Positions 45,125-54,066 of a stretch of DNA of 64,000 nucleotides are shown here, piece after piece; the first letter of the stretch is position 1; each line of letters opens with the position of its first letter. The stretch comes from Borreliella mayonii (GTDB taxonomy: Bacteria; Spirochaetota; Spirochaetia; Borreliales; Borreliaceae). Where the stretch lies: positions 558,001-622,000 of the forward strand of contig NZ_CP015780.1 of the NCBI RefSeq assembly GCF_001945665.1. Reading direction: 5' to 3'. The position numbers and the translations under genes were made by a program. The notes beneath the pieces are model-generated. The model was not told the DNA's origin. It worked only from the letters and a program-made list of their open reading frames with translations, and searched no databases.

Positions 45125-46474
45125 GTGCGTTTAGACGAAATTAAAAATTTAAATTTTTTGGTCATGGGCTTAGGTCTTAATGGAGGAGGAGTAGCTCTTT
45201 CTAGATTTTTATTAAAGCATGGGGCAAGGTTAGTAATTACTGATCTTAAAAGTGAGGCAGAATTAGCTTTAAGTATTGATTCTTTAAGGGATTTTGATAA
45301 TCAAATTAGGTATGTTTTAGGTAAGCACGATATAAACGATTTTAAAAATGCTGATATTGTTGTTAAAAATCCCAGTGTTAAACCCAATAATGAATATTTA
45401 AAGCTTGCCAAACGAGTTGAAACGGATATTAGCTTATTTTTGATATTCAACAAGAATCCTATAATAGCAGTAACAGGCACCAAGGGTAAATCTACTCTTG
45501 TGTCTCTTTTGTATCAGGTTTTGAAAAAAAAATATCCAAGGGCAAAGCTTGGAGGAAATATTGGCTTGTCTCCTTTGAGTTTTTTTGATCAACTTGATGG
45601 AAGATCTCCTGTGATTTTGGAGCTTTCTTCTTGGCAATTGCAATCTTTAAATAATTTTAATCCTATCCTTAGTATTATTACAAATGTTTACAACGATCAC
45701 CAAAACTATTATTTAAATTTTGATGACTATATTATTGATAAGTCAAAAATTTTTGTAAATCAAACTTCAGGAATTGTGATTATTCAGGACAAGGCTTATT
45801 ACAAATATTTTTCAAAATTTAAATCAAAAGCCAAAGTTATTTTATTTTCTGAATTTAATCCTTGTGATTTTGATCAAGATATTTTTTATTGCAATAAGGG
45901 CAAAGTATATTTTAATGACAATTTGATTGGGAGTTTTTCTGAGTCGCAGTTTATGATTTCTAAGTTTATTGCTTTTTTTGTTTCGTATTATTTAAATATA
46001 GACCTTAATCATACTTCTCAGATTTTAAATAATTTTAAAGGCATTGAGCATAGATTAGAGTTTGTTAAATTAGTTCAAAATGTAATGTTTTATAACGATA
46101 CAGCTTCAACTATTCCTGAGTCTACGGTTTTATCTGTTAAAAGTTTAAAAACAAATGATAACCACATTAACTTAATTGTTGGGGGAACTGATAAAGAACT
46201 TGATTTTTCAAGTTTTAGCAAGATAATAAATATTGTGAAAACTTGGATCTTGATAAAAGGTAGTGCAACTGTAAAAATTATTAAGATTTTAGAAAAAAGT
46301 AGCATACAGTATTTTGTATTTTATTCTTTAAGAGATGCAGTAAATTATTCTTTCAAGATTTCAAGTTCAGGCGACATTGTATTATTTTCCCCTGCTAGTG
46401 CTTCTTTTGAGCTTTTTAATAATGAGTTTGATAGAGGTTTGCAATTTAAAAATTTAGTTAATACGCTTGGTTAA
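45125..46474 (+). CDS. murD: UDP-N-acetylmuramoyl-alanine--D-glutamate ligase
   Basis: 449 residues. It adds D-Glu to UDP-MurNAc-L-Ala in peptidoglycan precursor synthesis. It shows an N-terminal Rossmann start (VMGLGLNGGGVALSRFLL), the ATP loop AVTGTKGKSTLVSLL, LGGNIG, LELSSWQLQ, ITNVYNDHQNYY and HRLEFV then YNDTASTIPESTV. It starts at a GTG right after a -10 box. The stop overlaps that of the convergent FemABX gene by four bases (TTAA). Confidence 0.96.
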   Translation: MRLDEIKNLNFLVMGLGLNGGGVALSRFLLKHGARLVITDLKSEAELALSIDSLRDFDNQIRYVLGKHDINDFKNADIVVKNPSVKPNNEYLKLAKRVETDISLFLIFNKNPIIAVTGTKGKSTLVSLLYQVLKKKYPRAKLGGNIGLSPLSFFDQLDGRSPVILELSSWQLQSLNNFNPILSIITNVYNDHQNYYLNFDDYIIDKSKIFVNQTSGIVIIQDKAYYKYFSKFKSKAKVILFSEFNPCDFDQDIFYCNKGKVYFNDNLIGSFSESQFMISKFIAFFVSYYLNIDLNHTSQILNNFKGIEHRLEFVKLVQNVMFYNDTASTIPESTVLSVKSLKTNDNHINLIVGGTDKELDFSSFSKIINIVKTWILIKGSATVKIIKILEKSSIQYFVFYSLRDAVNYSFKISSSGDIVLFSPASASFELFNNEFDRGLQFKNLVNTLG

Positions 46475-47514
46475 ATTTTTTTCCTTATTACTTTGTAATA
46501 AAAGTATCTGAGTTTCTCAAGATTTGCATAAATCTTATAAATAAAATTTTTATAAGTAAAATCATAACAGCCAATTCTGTGAATAATATTCCCTCCAAAT
46601 CCTGTTTTAAAGCCAAAAAGACCATATAAAGGATGTTTTTTGTTTGCAATTGGGGAAATTCCTAATAAATCATATTCTTTTATTTCCATTTTTTTTAAAA
46701 TTTGTATTGCTTTAAATTGCACTGCGTAATTAGGCATTAAATTTCTATATTCTTTGCTGGAGGCCCCGTAAAGATAGACGGCTTTTTCCTTGTAAATTCC
46801 CACTATTATGCCAGAAATAATTATGTTGTTGTAAAATGCGAGTATTAATTTTACTTGTGCATTTTTGTCTTGTTTGAATATTTTAATTAGGTTTTGTATA
46901 TATTCTTCTGAGTGAATAGCAAATTTATCTCTTTTGCTAGTTTCTTTGTAAAGTTTGTAAAATTCATTTAAATGTTTAAATTTATCATCTATTATTATAT
47001 TTAGATTTTTTTTTGTACTGAGCTTTATGTTGTATCTTGTTTTTTTTTTCATGTTAAGCAAAATATTCTCAAGAGAATTGTTTAAGTTTAATATTGTTGT
47101 GTTTGAAGGCTGTATGTCATCAAATGATTTTTTTAGGTATTTGATTTTAATTTTTAGTGGAAAGTATTTGTCATTCAGTGTTCTTTGATAGTAATACATT
47201 AAATCGAATCTTAAAAAAATTGTATTTTTATGTAAGTAGGGTTTTATTTTTGTGCTAAATTCTTTAATATTTTTACTTATTTTATCAATATTAATGTTTT
47301 CAAGAGTTTTGTTTGAGAATTCTGGATGTGGAATATATGCTAAGTAAAAATTTTTGAACAATCTTCTCTGCATTACAACAATTTTACCAAGAATATCACT
47401 TTCAAATGCTATGGCTTTCCAATTGCTGTTTTTTGTTGTTTTTATTAATGCCCACAGTTCGCTTTGAAGATAATTTTCTTCCATTTCTTTTGTTTCTATT
47501 TTTTTAATAGTCAT
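46471..47514 (-). CDS. FemABX-family peptidoglycan bridge aminoacyltransferase
   Basis: 347 residues with two GNAT-like domains. Typical segments are LQSELWALIKTTKNSNW (family QS..W...K...gw), LRFDLMYYY, and MKKKTRYNIKLSTKKNL, close to the family RyNirkA.k.Gv. Later come KLILAFYNNIIISGIIVG, AVYLYGASSKEYRNLMPNYAVQFKAI and a closing YDLLGI. These enzymes add amino acids from aminoacyl-tRNA to the lipid-linked stem peptide. Borrelia peptidoglycan carries glycine on ornithine, so glycine addition is the likely role (inference). It lies 9 bases after metG on the same strand. Confidence 0.9.
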   Translation of the reverse strand: MTIKKIETKEMEENYLQSELWALIKTTKNSNWKAIAFESDILGKIVVMQRRLFKNFYLAYIPHPEFSNKTLENINIDKISKNIKEFSTKIKPYLHKNTIFLRFDLMYYYQRTLNDKYFPLKIKIKYLKKSFDDIQPSNTTILNLNNSLENILLNMKKKTRYNIKLSTKKNLNIIIDDKFKHLNEFYKLYKETSKRDKFAIHSEEYIQNLIKIFKQDKNAQVKLILAFYNNIIISGIIVGIYKEKAVYLYGASSKEYRNLMPNYAVQFKAIQILKKMEIKEYDLLGISPIANKKHPLYGLFGFKTGFGGNIIHRIGCYDFTYKNFIYKIYANLEKLRYFYYKVIRKKI

Positions 47515-47523
47515 TAATAGCTC

Positions 47524-49758
47524 TTAGCAAACTGTTCCATTTGGAATATCTTTAGACAATATTTTGTTCTTAGAATTTTCTAATATTAAGCTTATTCCGT
47601 TTATTTTAAGTTTTCCGTTTTCTGCCACTATATTGGCTTTTAAAAACTTATTTATGTCAATTTTAGGTGGGCAGATAAGATTTTTATTCTGATCGTTTTC
47701 AAGTATTATTCTCTCTCCAGCAATAGGATTTTTGATTGAATCTTCTACAATTATAACTTTAAAATTTTTATTTTTGTCCTCAGCAGCTATTAGCATTCCT
47801 TCAGATTTTATTCCCCTAAATTTTGCAGGCTTTAAATTATCTACTATTATTATGTGTTTTCCCAAAAGCTCTTCTTCTGTGTAATATCCTTCAAGACTGC
47901 TTACTATTTGTTTGTCCTTGTTAGTTCCGTCATCTAGTTTTAATATGAATAAGTTTTTAGCCTCGGAATTTCTTTCTATTTTATTTATTTTTACAACTCT
48001 TAGGAGTACTTTTTCTCTAAACAAGTTTTCTGCTTGTTCTTTTTCTATGGGCAAGTTTTCTGCTTGTTCTTTTTCTATGGGCAAGTTTTCTGCTTGTTCT
48101 TTTTCTTTCATATTTTTCTCTCCTGAATATTTTAGCTTTAAATTGTTAATTTTTTTTTGCTCTAGCTTATTAAATAGTATTTCTGTGAATTCAATTTTTT
48201 TAATTCCCGATTTAGTTCCAAGAATTTTGGTCGAAAATTGATAACTGTTGCCAAAGAATTGTTGTATCTTTTTACTTGTTTCGGGAATGAATGGCATCAT
48301 TAAGATAGATAAGTCTCTGATTAGGTATATTAAGTTTGAGATTAATTCTTTTGTTTCTTGTGGAGAGTTGTCTTTTTTTTTCCATGGTTCGTTATCTTGA
48401 AATATTTTGTTTCCAAGGGACGAAATTTTAAGTATTTCTTTGAGTGCAGATTTTAGTTCTGTCTTTTTAAAAAGATTTAGTATTTTATTATATTTTGGTG
48501 TTATTTGTTTCCAAAATTTATTTTGAATTTCTATTGTTTCTATTACATCTCCAAAGAATTTTCTTTGAAATGTTAGTACTCTGTTGACAAGGTTTGAAAA
48601 ATTATCAATCAGTTCTGTATTTACTCTTTCCATGAGATCTTGCCACATAAATTGAAAATCAGATTTTTCAGGTCTGTTATAATAGATATAGAATCGCCAA
48701 ATATCAGAAGGGATTCCAGTAGTAATAGCATCGTTTCCAAAAATTCCTGTTCCTTCTGATTTTGAAAATTTAAGATTTTCGTAATTTAGGTACTCGCTTG
48801 ATGAGAGTTGATTTAATATTGTCCAATTTTCTTTACTTCCAATTTTTATGCAAGGGAATATAATTGTATGAAACAATATATTGTCTTTCCCAATAAATTG
48901 TACAAGATTTACTTGATCATTGTTTTTCCACCAAGATTTCCAATTTTTGACAAGGTTTTTAGTAATTGAAATGTATCCTATTGGAGCATCAAACCACACA
49001 TAAAATACTTTATTTTCATAACCCTTTTTAGGCACAGGAATTCCCCATTTCAGGTCTCTTGTAATTGCTCTTTCTTTAAGCCCATCTCTTAAAAAAGCTT
49101 TTGTCATTTTAAGGGCATTGGTATTCCAATTCTTACTAGTAGTTGTGTTTTTTATCCATTTTTCAAGTTTTGTTTTTATTTTGGGAAGATCTAAATAAAG
49201 ATGATTGGTTTTTTTCAAAATAGGTTTGTTTTTACAAATGATGCATTTTGGATTTATTAGGTCTGTTGGATTTAAAAGCTTAGAACAGTTATCGCACTGA
49301 TCTCCTTTAGCCATACTTTGGCATTCTGGGCATTCTCCTATTACATATCTATCAGCTAAGAACATTGAATCTTTATTGCAAAAAAACTGTTCAGTTTCTC
49401 GCTCTTTTATATAGCCATTTTTTTCTAATTGTAGGAAAAAATTTTGTACAATGTCTTGATGGTGCTTGTTAGTCGTGCGACCGAAGATATCAAATTCAAT
49501 ATTAAACCATTTGTAAATTGATTTATGTATTTCATAATATTTATTGCAAAGCTCTAAAGGGGTGATATTTTCAATTAAGGCTTTGGTTTCTGTGGCTGTT
49601 CCATATTCATCTGTTCCGCAGATATAAAGAGTTTCAATTCCTGCCATTTTCGAATATCTTGCAAAAGCATCAGCTGATAATACTTGCACTAAATTTCCAA
49701 GATGAGGTATGTTATTAACATAGGGTAGAGCAGCTGTAACCAGATTCATTTTTTTCAT
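47524..49758 (-). CDS. metG: Methionyl-tRNA synthetase
   Basis: 744 residues. The class I signatures are present: [11 protein letters not shown] (HIGH) and KFSKSEGTG (KMSKS). The zinc-knuckle insertion has CPEC, CDNC and CIIC pairs (about residues 145-185). The anticodon-binding helical domain follows. The C-terminus carries a Trbp111/EMAP-like tRNA-binding domain (about 590-690, [17 protein letters not shown]). The linker before it holds a three-copy 10-residue repeat. The start has AGGGG upstream. Confidence 0.97.
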   Translation of the reverse strand: MKKMNLVTAALPYVNNIPHLGNLVQVLSADAFARYSKMAGIETLYICGTDEYGTATETKALIENITPLELCNKYYEIHKSIYKWFNIEFDIFGRTTNKHHQDIVQNFFLQLEKNGYIKERETEQFFCNKDSMFLADRYVIGECPECQSMAKGDQCDNCSKLLNPTDLINPKCIICKNKPILKKTNHLYLDLPKIKTKLEKWIKNTTTSKNWNTNALKMTKAFLRDGLKERAITRDLKWGIPVPKKGYENKVFYVWFDAPIGYISITKNLVKNWKSWWKNNDQVNLVQFIGKDNILFHTIIFPCIKIGSKENWTILNQLSSSEYLNYENLKFSKSEGTGIFGNDAITTGIPSDIWRFYIYYNRPEKSDFQFMWQDLMERVNTELIDNFSNLVNRVLTFQRKFFGDVIETIEIQNKFWKQITPKYNKILNLFKKTELKSALKEILKISSLGNKIFQDNEPWKKKDNSPQETKELISNLIYLIRDLSILMMPFIPETSKKIQQFFGNSYQFSTKILGTKSGIKKIEFTEILFNKLEQKKINNLKLKYSGEKNMKEKEQAENLPIEKEQAENLPIEKEQAENLFREKVLLRVVKINKIERNSEAKNLFILKLDDGTNKDKQIVSSLEGYYTEEELLGKHIIIVDNLKPAKFRGIKSEGMLIAAEDKNKNFKVIIVEDSIKNPIAGERIILENDQNKNLICPPKIDINKFLKANIVAENGKLKINGISLILENSKNKILSKDIPNGTVC
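48022..48108. repeat. 30-bp tandem repeat inside metG, about three copies
   Basis: Copies at 48022-48051, 48052-48081 and 48082-48108 (last one partial). The first two are identical over 30 bases. On the coding strand each unit encodes [10 protein letters not shown]; the copy nearest the tRNA-binding domain ends LFREK. The unit is in frame, so copy-number change would keep the enzyme open. Confidence 0.95.
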
Positions 49759-49911
49759 TCAGTTTCCCCTTTTTTTAAGCTATTAATATTGTAATACGGA
49801 TAGGATATTTTTTTTCAATACCTTACAAAAATTCTTTTGAAAGTAATTCGGTTTTGACTTTTTTTTGTAAAAATGGTATAAGTGTTTTTTGACTATAAGG
49901 AGCACAAGTTT

Positions 49912-50706
49912 ATGAATAATTTTTTAATAAAATTTTTTCTTTTTGTATTAGTTTTTTCAAACGGATATTTTGCTTTTTCTAAAAATATCAATGTTTTAAT
50001 AATAACTGCTATGGACTCTGAGGTTGAGCAGATAAACAAGCTTATGTCTAATAAGGAAGAAATAGTGCTTAAGGAGTATGGTCTTAATAAAAAGATTTTA
50101 AAGGGGAAGTTATCTAATCGCAATGTTATGACTATTGTTTGTGGGGTTGGTAAGGTTAATGCAGGTATGTGGACTGGCTATATTTTGTCAAAATACAATA
50201 TAAGTCATGTAATTAATTCTGGAGTTGCTGGTGGTGTTGTTAGTGCTAAATACAAAGATATTAAAGTTGGAGATGTGGTAGTGTCTTCAGAGGTTGCATA
50301 TCATGATGTTGATCTGACTAAATTTGGATACAAGGTGGGACAGCTTACAGTATTGCCTCAAAAATTTAGTGCCAATAAGAGTTTAATTAATAAAGCTATA
50401 GAGGCCGTTAAATCAAGGGTTAAAGGCTCTAATGCATATTCAGGATTAATAGTCTCAGGAGATCAGTTTATTGGTCCAGCTTATATTAGTAAAATTATAG
50501 GAAATTTTAAAGATGTAATAGCTGTTGAGATGGAAGGTGCAGCAATAGGGCATGTTTCTTATATGTTTAATGTACCTTTTATAGTTATTAGGTCAATATC
50601 TGATATTGTAAATAAAGAAGAAAATGAAGTTGAATATAGTAAATTTTCTAAATTAGCTGCTTTTAATTCAGCTAAAGTTGTACAAGAAATTTTAAGAATT
50701 CTTTAG
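49912..50706 (+). CDS. 5'-methylthioadenosine/S-adenosylhomocysteine nucleosidase, exported form
   Basis: 264 residues from the ATG at 49912 (AAGGAG nine bases upstream). Unusually for this enzyme it begins with a signal peptide (NNFLIKFFLFVLVFSNGYFAFS) without a lipobox Cys. The MtnN/Pfs fold follows: NVLIITAMDSEVEQI with the catalytic Glu region, CGVGKVNAG, SGVAGGV, AVEMEGAAIGHV and the catalytic Asp in IRSISDIV. It probably cleaves MTA or SAH to adenine in the periplasm or outside, helping purine salvage. Confidence 0.93.
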   Translation: MNNFLIKFFLFVLVFSNGYFAFSKNINVLIITAMDSEVEQINKLMSNKEEIVLKEYGLNKKILKGKLSNRNVMTIVCGVGKVNAGMWTGYILSKYNISHVINSGVAGGVVSAKYKDIKVGDVVVSSEVAYHDVDLTKFGYKVGQLTVLPQKFSANKSLINKAIEAVKSRVKGSNAYSGLIVSGDQFIGPAYISKIIGNFKDVIAVEMEGAAIGHVSYMFNVPFIVIRSISDIVNKEENEVEYSKFSKLAAFNSAKVVQEILRIL

Positions 50707-50737
50707 AAAATATTTAATTTTTATAATAGAAAATTAT

Positions 50738-50780
50738 GCATGAGGAAAGATTTTTTATTTTAAAATGTCTTTTTTCATGC
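50738..50780. repeat. 13-bp hairpin between the nucleosidase gene and pta
   Basis: Arms 50738-50750 (GCATGAGGAAAGA) and 50768-50780 (TCTTTTTTCATGC) pair over 13 bases with two G-T pairs and a 17-base loop. No long T run follows. It could be a terminator for the nucleosidase gene or a control site for pta, whose GTG is 33 bases further on. Confidence 0.6.
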
Positions 50781-50813
50781 ATTTATCAATTTATGTTGTA
50801 ATATTTTTATAGA

Positions 50814-51851
50814 GTGTTTTCTTTAAAAGATTATGTTTTCAAGAAGGCAAAGATATTCGCAAAAGAGAATAAGCTTAAGGCCAATATAGTTTTTCCTGAA
50901 AGTAGTGATTCTAGAGTTTTGAAGGCAGCTGTTGTTGTTTTACAAAAAAATCTTGCAGATTCGATTATTTTGATAGGTAAAAAAGATCCTGTTATTAATT
51001 CTTTAAAAGAATTTTCTAATTGTAATAATATTTTAGAAAGAATAGAAGTTGTTGATCCTAATTTTTTTCCAGACATTGAAATGTATTTGGATGAATATTG
51101 GAGCTTGATAAAGCTAAAGGGAGCTACAAAGCAAAGTTTAAAGACTCAAGTTTTAGATGAGATTACTTTTGCTATGCTTATGGTAAGATTTGGTTATGCT
51201 AAATCTTGTGTTTGTGGGGCGATTTCAACTTCTGCTAAGGTTTTGTCTAATGCTTTAAGAATAATTCCCAAGTTGGAAGGTGTTAAGATTATATCATCTT
51301 TTATGATTATGGATACTTTAAGTATTGCTCGTAATGTTGATTTTTGTTTTGGACATAATGGAATTTTATTTTTTGCAGATTGTTCTGTAGTAATCAATCC
51401 TGATTCTTTAGAGCTTGCAGAAATTGCATTGCAAAGTGCCAAATCCTTTAAAGATATTTTAAATGCAAAGCCCAAGGTTGCTCTTTTGAGTTTTTCAACA
51501 AAAGGGTCTTCCAGCGCTAAAGAAACTGAAAAAGTAAAGAATGCTTTAAATATTGTTAAGAATAAAGAGAGGGATTTGCTTATTGATGGAGAACTTCAGC
51601 TTGATTCAGCCATAATAAAAGATGTTGCAGAGAAAAAATGTAGCGAATCTTTAGTAGCAGGTTCTGCGAATGTTTTAATATTTCCTAATTTAGATGCAGG
51701 GAATATTGGTTATAAATTAGTAGAGAGGTTTGCATTTGCTAAGGCTTACGGTCCTTTTTTACAGGGTTTTTCTAAACCCGTTAGCGATCTTTCAAGGGGC
51801 TGTTCTGTTGATGAAATTGTATTTGCAAGTGCTTTAATGATAAGCATTTAA
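50814..51851 (+). CDS. pta: Phosphate acetyltransferase
   Basis: 345 residues, the short single-domain form. It interconverts acetyl-CoA and acetyl phosphate. Motifs: NIVFPESSDSRVLKAA at the N-terminus, then FGYAKSCVCGAISTSAK, LLSFSTKGSS, ELQLDSAI, and the C-terminal ANVLIFPNLDAGNIGYKLVERF with GCSVDEIV. It starts at GTG without a clear ribosome site; TAATAT lies 9 bases upstream. Its 3' end overlaps ksgA by 18 bases on the opposite strand. In Borrelia acetyl phosphate also feeds the mevalonate route and response-regulator control. Confidence 0.95.
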   Translation: MFSLKDYVFKKAKIFAKENKLKANIVFPESSDSRVLKAAVVVLQKNLADSIILIGKKDPVINSLKEFSNCNNILERIEVVDPNFFPDIEMYLDEYWSLIKLKGATKQSLKTQVLDEITFAMLMVRFGYAKSCVCGAISTSAKVLSNALRIIPKLEGVKIISSFMIMDTLSIARNVDFCFGHNGILFFADCSVVINPDSLELAEIALQSAKSFKDILNAKPKVALLSFSTKGSSSAKETEKVKNALNIVKNKERDLLIDGELQLDSAIIKDVAEKKCSESLVAGSANVLIFPNLDAGNIGYKLVERFAFAKAYGPFLQGFSKPVSDLSRGCSVDEIVFASALMISI

Positions 51852-52658
51852 AGTGTTGGAAATTTGTATAAATTCTTCAACAGAAATGTTTTCAGGTCTT
51901 TTGTCTAAATATTCTTTTAAAAAATTTTCTCTCAGAGCAGCTTTATTTGCGATGAAATTAATAATAGTGTTTTTTAATTTCTTTCTTCTGCTTGAAAATA
52001 CAGTTCTAACCAATTTGTTGAATTCTTTGAAATCTTTTATGTTGTTTTTTTTAGGAATTAATTTTAGTGTTGTAGACTTAACTTTAGGGGTAGGATAAAA
52101 ATTGTTTTCTCCTATTTCTAATATTTTAATTACCTTGAAGTGTGATTGTACTAAGACTGTAAATGAAGAATAGTTTTTGCTATTTATATTTGCAGTTATT
52201 CTGTCGGCTAATTCTTTTTGTACTGTGAATACCATTTCTTTTAAAAAATTTTCTTCAATTAATTTAGATATTACTTTTGATGCAATATTGTATGGCAAAT
52301 TTGAAAATATTTTATCAATGTTTTTATTTTCGTTTTTGTATTTTTTTAAAAAATCTCCTTTTATCAATTTAAAGTTTTTTAATTTTCCAAATTTTTCATT
52401 TAATATTTCTGAATATTTTAAGTCAATTTCAAATGCGGTTAAAAGATTGGTTTTTTTTAATAAAATATCAGTCATTGCGCCAAGACCTGGGCCAATTTCC
52501 CATATTTTTTCATTTTCTTTTATATCTAAGCTTTCTATTATTTTTTTCCTCATGCTTTCGTTGATTAGATAGTTTTGTCCCCACAATTTTCTTGGAGCTA
52601 TTTTTCTTTCTTTTAATGTTTGTTTTATGCTACTTATACTATTATAGTTGATGTTCAT
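51834..52658 (-). CDS. ksgA: 16S rRNA (adenine(1518/1519)-N6,N6)-dimethyltransferase
   Basis: 274 residues (RsmA). It dimethylates two adjacent adenines in helix 45 of 16S rRNA during 30S maturation. Motifs: KLWGQNYLINESM at the N-terminus, SAM-binding IWEIGPGLGAMTDILL, LIKGDFLKK, the catalytic FSNLPYNIASKVI, and the C-terminal FSSRRKKLKNTI. No Shine-Dalgarno lies before the ATG. It is convergent and overlapping with pta. Confidence 0.96.
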   Translation of the reverse strand: MNINYNSISSIKQTLKERKIAPRKLWGQNYLINESMRKKIIESLDIKENEKIWEIGPGLGAMTDILLKKTNLLTAFEIDLKYSEILNEKFGKLKNFKLIKGDFLKKYKNENKNIDKIFSNLPYNIASKVISKLIEENFLKEMVFTVQKELADRITANINSKNYSSFTVLVQSHFKVIKILEIGENNFYPTPKVKSTTLKLIPKKNNIKDFKEFNKLVRTVFSSRRKKLKNTIINFIANKAALRENFLKEYLDKRPENISVEEFIQISNTLNAYH

Positions 52659-52708
52659 AGATAAGAGATATTACCATATTATTTTTCATAATGGCAGCTA
52701 TTTTTAAA

Positions 52709-53953
52709 TTATTTTGAATTTTTTTTAGTTTCGTTATTATAAATAATGTAAGTTATAAGGAGAATGCTCAATATTAAAAATATAGGTATTTGGTGGTGCT
52801 TGACTATAAAAAAATTGCTAAAAAATGTTGCTGTAATTTTTATTATTTGGAATATGTAGGCATTTATCAGGTCAAGGAAAAAAAATAAATTTAAGTTTGA
52901 AAAGTAAGTTATTAAGCTTAATATTATTATTAAGAAAATTAATATTAATGGAATAATTATTAAATTTGATAATACTGAGATTGGCGTTAGATTAAAATTG
53001 TTAACATAAATTACTGGTGAGGTGAATATTTGAATAAAAAATGTTGTAAGCATTGATGATGCTAGTCTGTTAAGACCGTATCTATTTTTTAGATGAACTG
53101 ATGCTGATATTCCTATTGTTGCAAGATAGGAGAGTTGAAATCCTATTAAATTTAGTGTTTCGGGGAATGCAAAAGCATTTATTATAAAGCTAATAGACAT
53201 ACAGCTTATTAAATTAATTTTGCCATAAATTAGTTTGTATATTATAAGAGATTCTGTCATTAGAAATGCTCTTAGTGTTGAAGGTGTAAATCCAGTTAAT
53301 ATTAGATAATTTAATAAAATTATGCTTAGCATTAAATATTTTAATTTTTCATTTGTTATTATTAAAAGTAAATAATAACTTATTAAATAAAAATGTATTC
53401 CAGACACTACCAAAATGTGGGCAATCCCTGCATTTTGAAATAATGTTTTTTCATATTTTGTTATTTCTGATTTGATATTCAAAATTATTGTTTTTGAAAA
53501 ATGAGAATAACTAAGATTTAATGTGGCAAAAAAATTATTTAAGGTATTTGTATATTTTTCTCTAAGCTTGGCAAAAAAGGGTCTTTTAATAAGTTTTATT
53601 TTTTTGTTTTCAATTTTAATGATATCTCCGATTTTGTAAATATTTTCAATATTTTTGAAGTCAAATTTGTATGTATTTGATTTATTGTCAATTGCTTCAA
53701 CAATGGTTTTTGAATCTTTTTTAAAATTTTTAATGTTTGTTATTTGGTAAATATTTTCTTTTAATGTTTTAAAATTTAATCTAGCTTGAAAGCCTAATAG
53801 CAATATTGTGCAAAAAATAAAACCAAGTGCTAAGTGTTTGTTATTATTTATAATAACAAATAATGCTAGTATTGTGTTAAAATAAATTAAATTGAGTTTT
53901 AAATAGTATTGAATTGATAAATTAAGTGAAATAAGGACAAATATTAAAATCAT
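52709..53953 (-). CDS. Shortened ComEC/Rec2-like membrane protein
   Basis: 414 residues. It has an N-terminal pair of membrane helices and a small OB-like segment (about 60-135). The Competence-family membrane core follows, with HILVVSGIHFYLISYYLLL and GFTPSTLRAFLM and about eight further helices. The C-terminal metallo-hydrolase domain of full ComEC (about 750 residues) is missing. ComEC forms the DNA-uptake channel; here either a remnant or a protein of other use. AGGAA precedes the ATG. It is divergent from the CPBP gene. Confidence 0.87.
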   Translation of the reverse strand: MILIFVLISLNLSIQYYLKLNLIYFNTILALFVIINNNKHLALGFIFCTILLLGFQARLNFKTLKENIYQITNIKNFKKDSKTIVEAIDNKSNTYKFDFKNIENIYKIGDIIKIENKKIKLIKRPFFAKLREKYTNTLNNFFATLNLSYSHFSKTIILNIKSEITKYEKTLFQNAGIAHILVVSGIHFYLISYYLLLIITNEKLKYLMLSIILLNYLILTGFTPSTLRAFLMTESLIIYKLIYGKINLISCMSISFIINAFAFPETLNLIGFQLSYLATIGISASVHLKNRYGLNRLASSMLTTFFIQIFTSPVIYVNNFNLTPISVLSNLIIIPLILIFLIIILSLITYFSNLNLFFFLDLINAYIFQIIKITATFFSNFFIVKHHQIPIFLILSILLITYIIYNNETKKNSK

Positions 53954-54032
53954 TTATAATATTCCTATTTTTATTTAGAAATAATTATATTTTGAATTTT
54001 AATTTGTTTTGATTAATCAATTAATTCATTCG

Positions 54033-54061
54033 TTGACAATTAATAATTATTTAATTACAAT
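54033..54061 (+). promoter_or_regulatory. Near-consensus sigma-70 promoter of the CPBP protease gene, leaderless geometry
   Basis: TTGACA (54033-54038, perfect -35), a 17-base spacer, TACAAT (54056-54061), then only 5 bases to the ATG at 54067. There is no Shine-Dalgarno sequence. It is the best promoter match I found in the window. Confidence 0.75.
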
Positions 54062-54066
54062 ACTTT

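Noticed and set aside
48022..48108. CRISPR-like spaced repeats
   Set aside because: Units are directly adjacent, in frame and coding, with no spacers and no cas genes nearby; no CRISPR array was found elsewhere.
47912..48241. Plus-strand open frame of 109 codons opposite the metG repeat, with a repeated Ser/Phe/Cys unit
   Set aside because: It is the antisense reading of the in-frame metG tandem repeat; metG has full family motifs and the antisense frame has no ribosome site.
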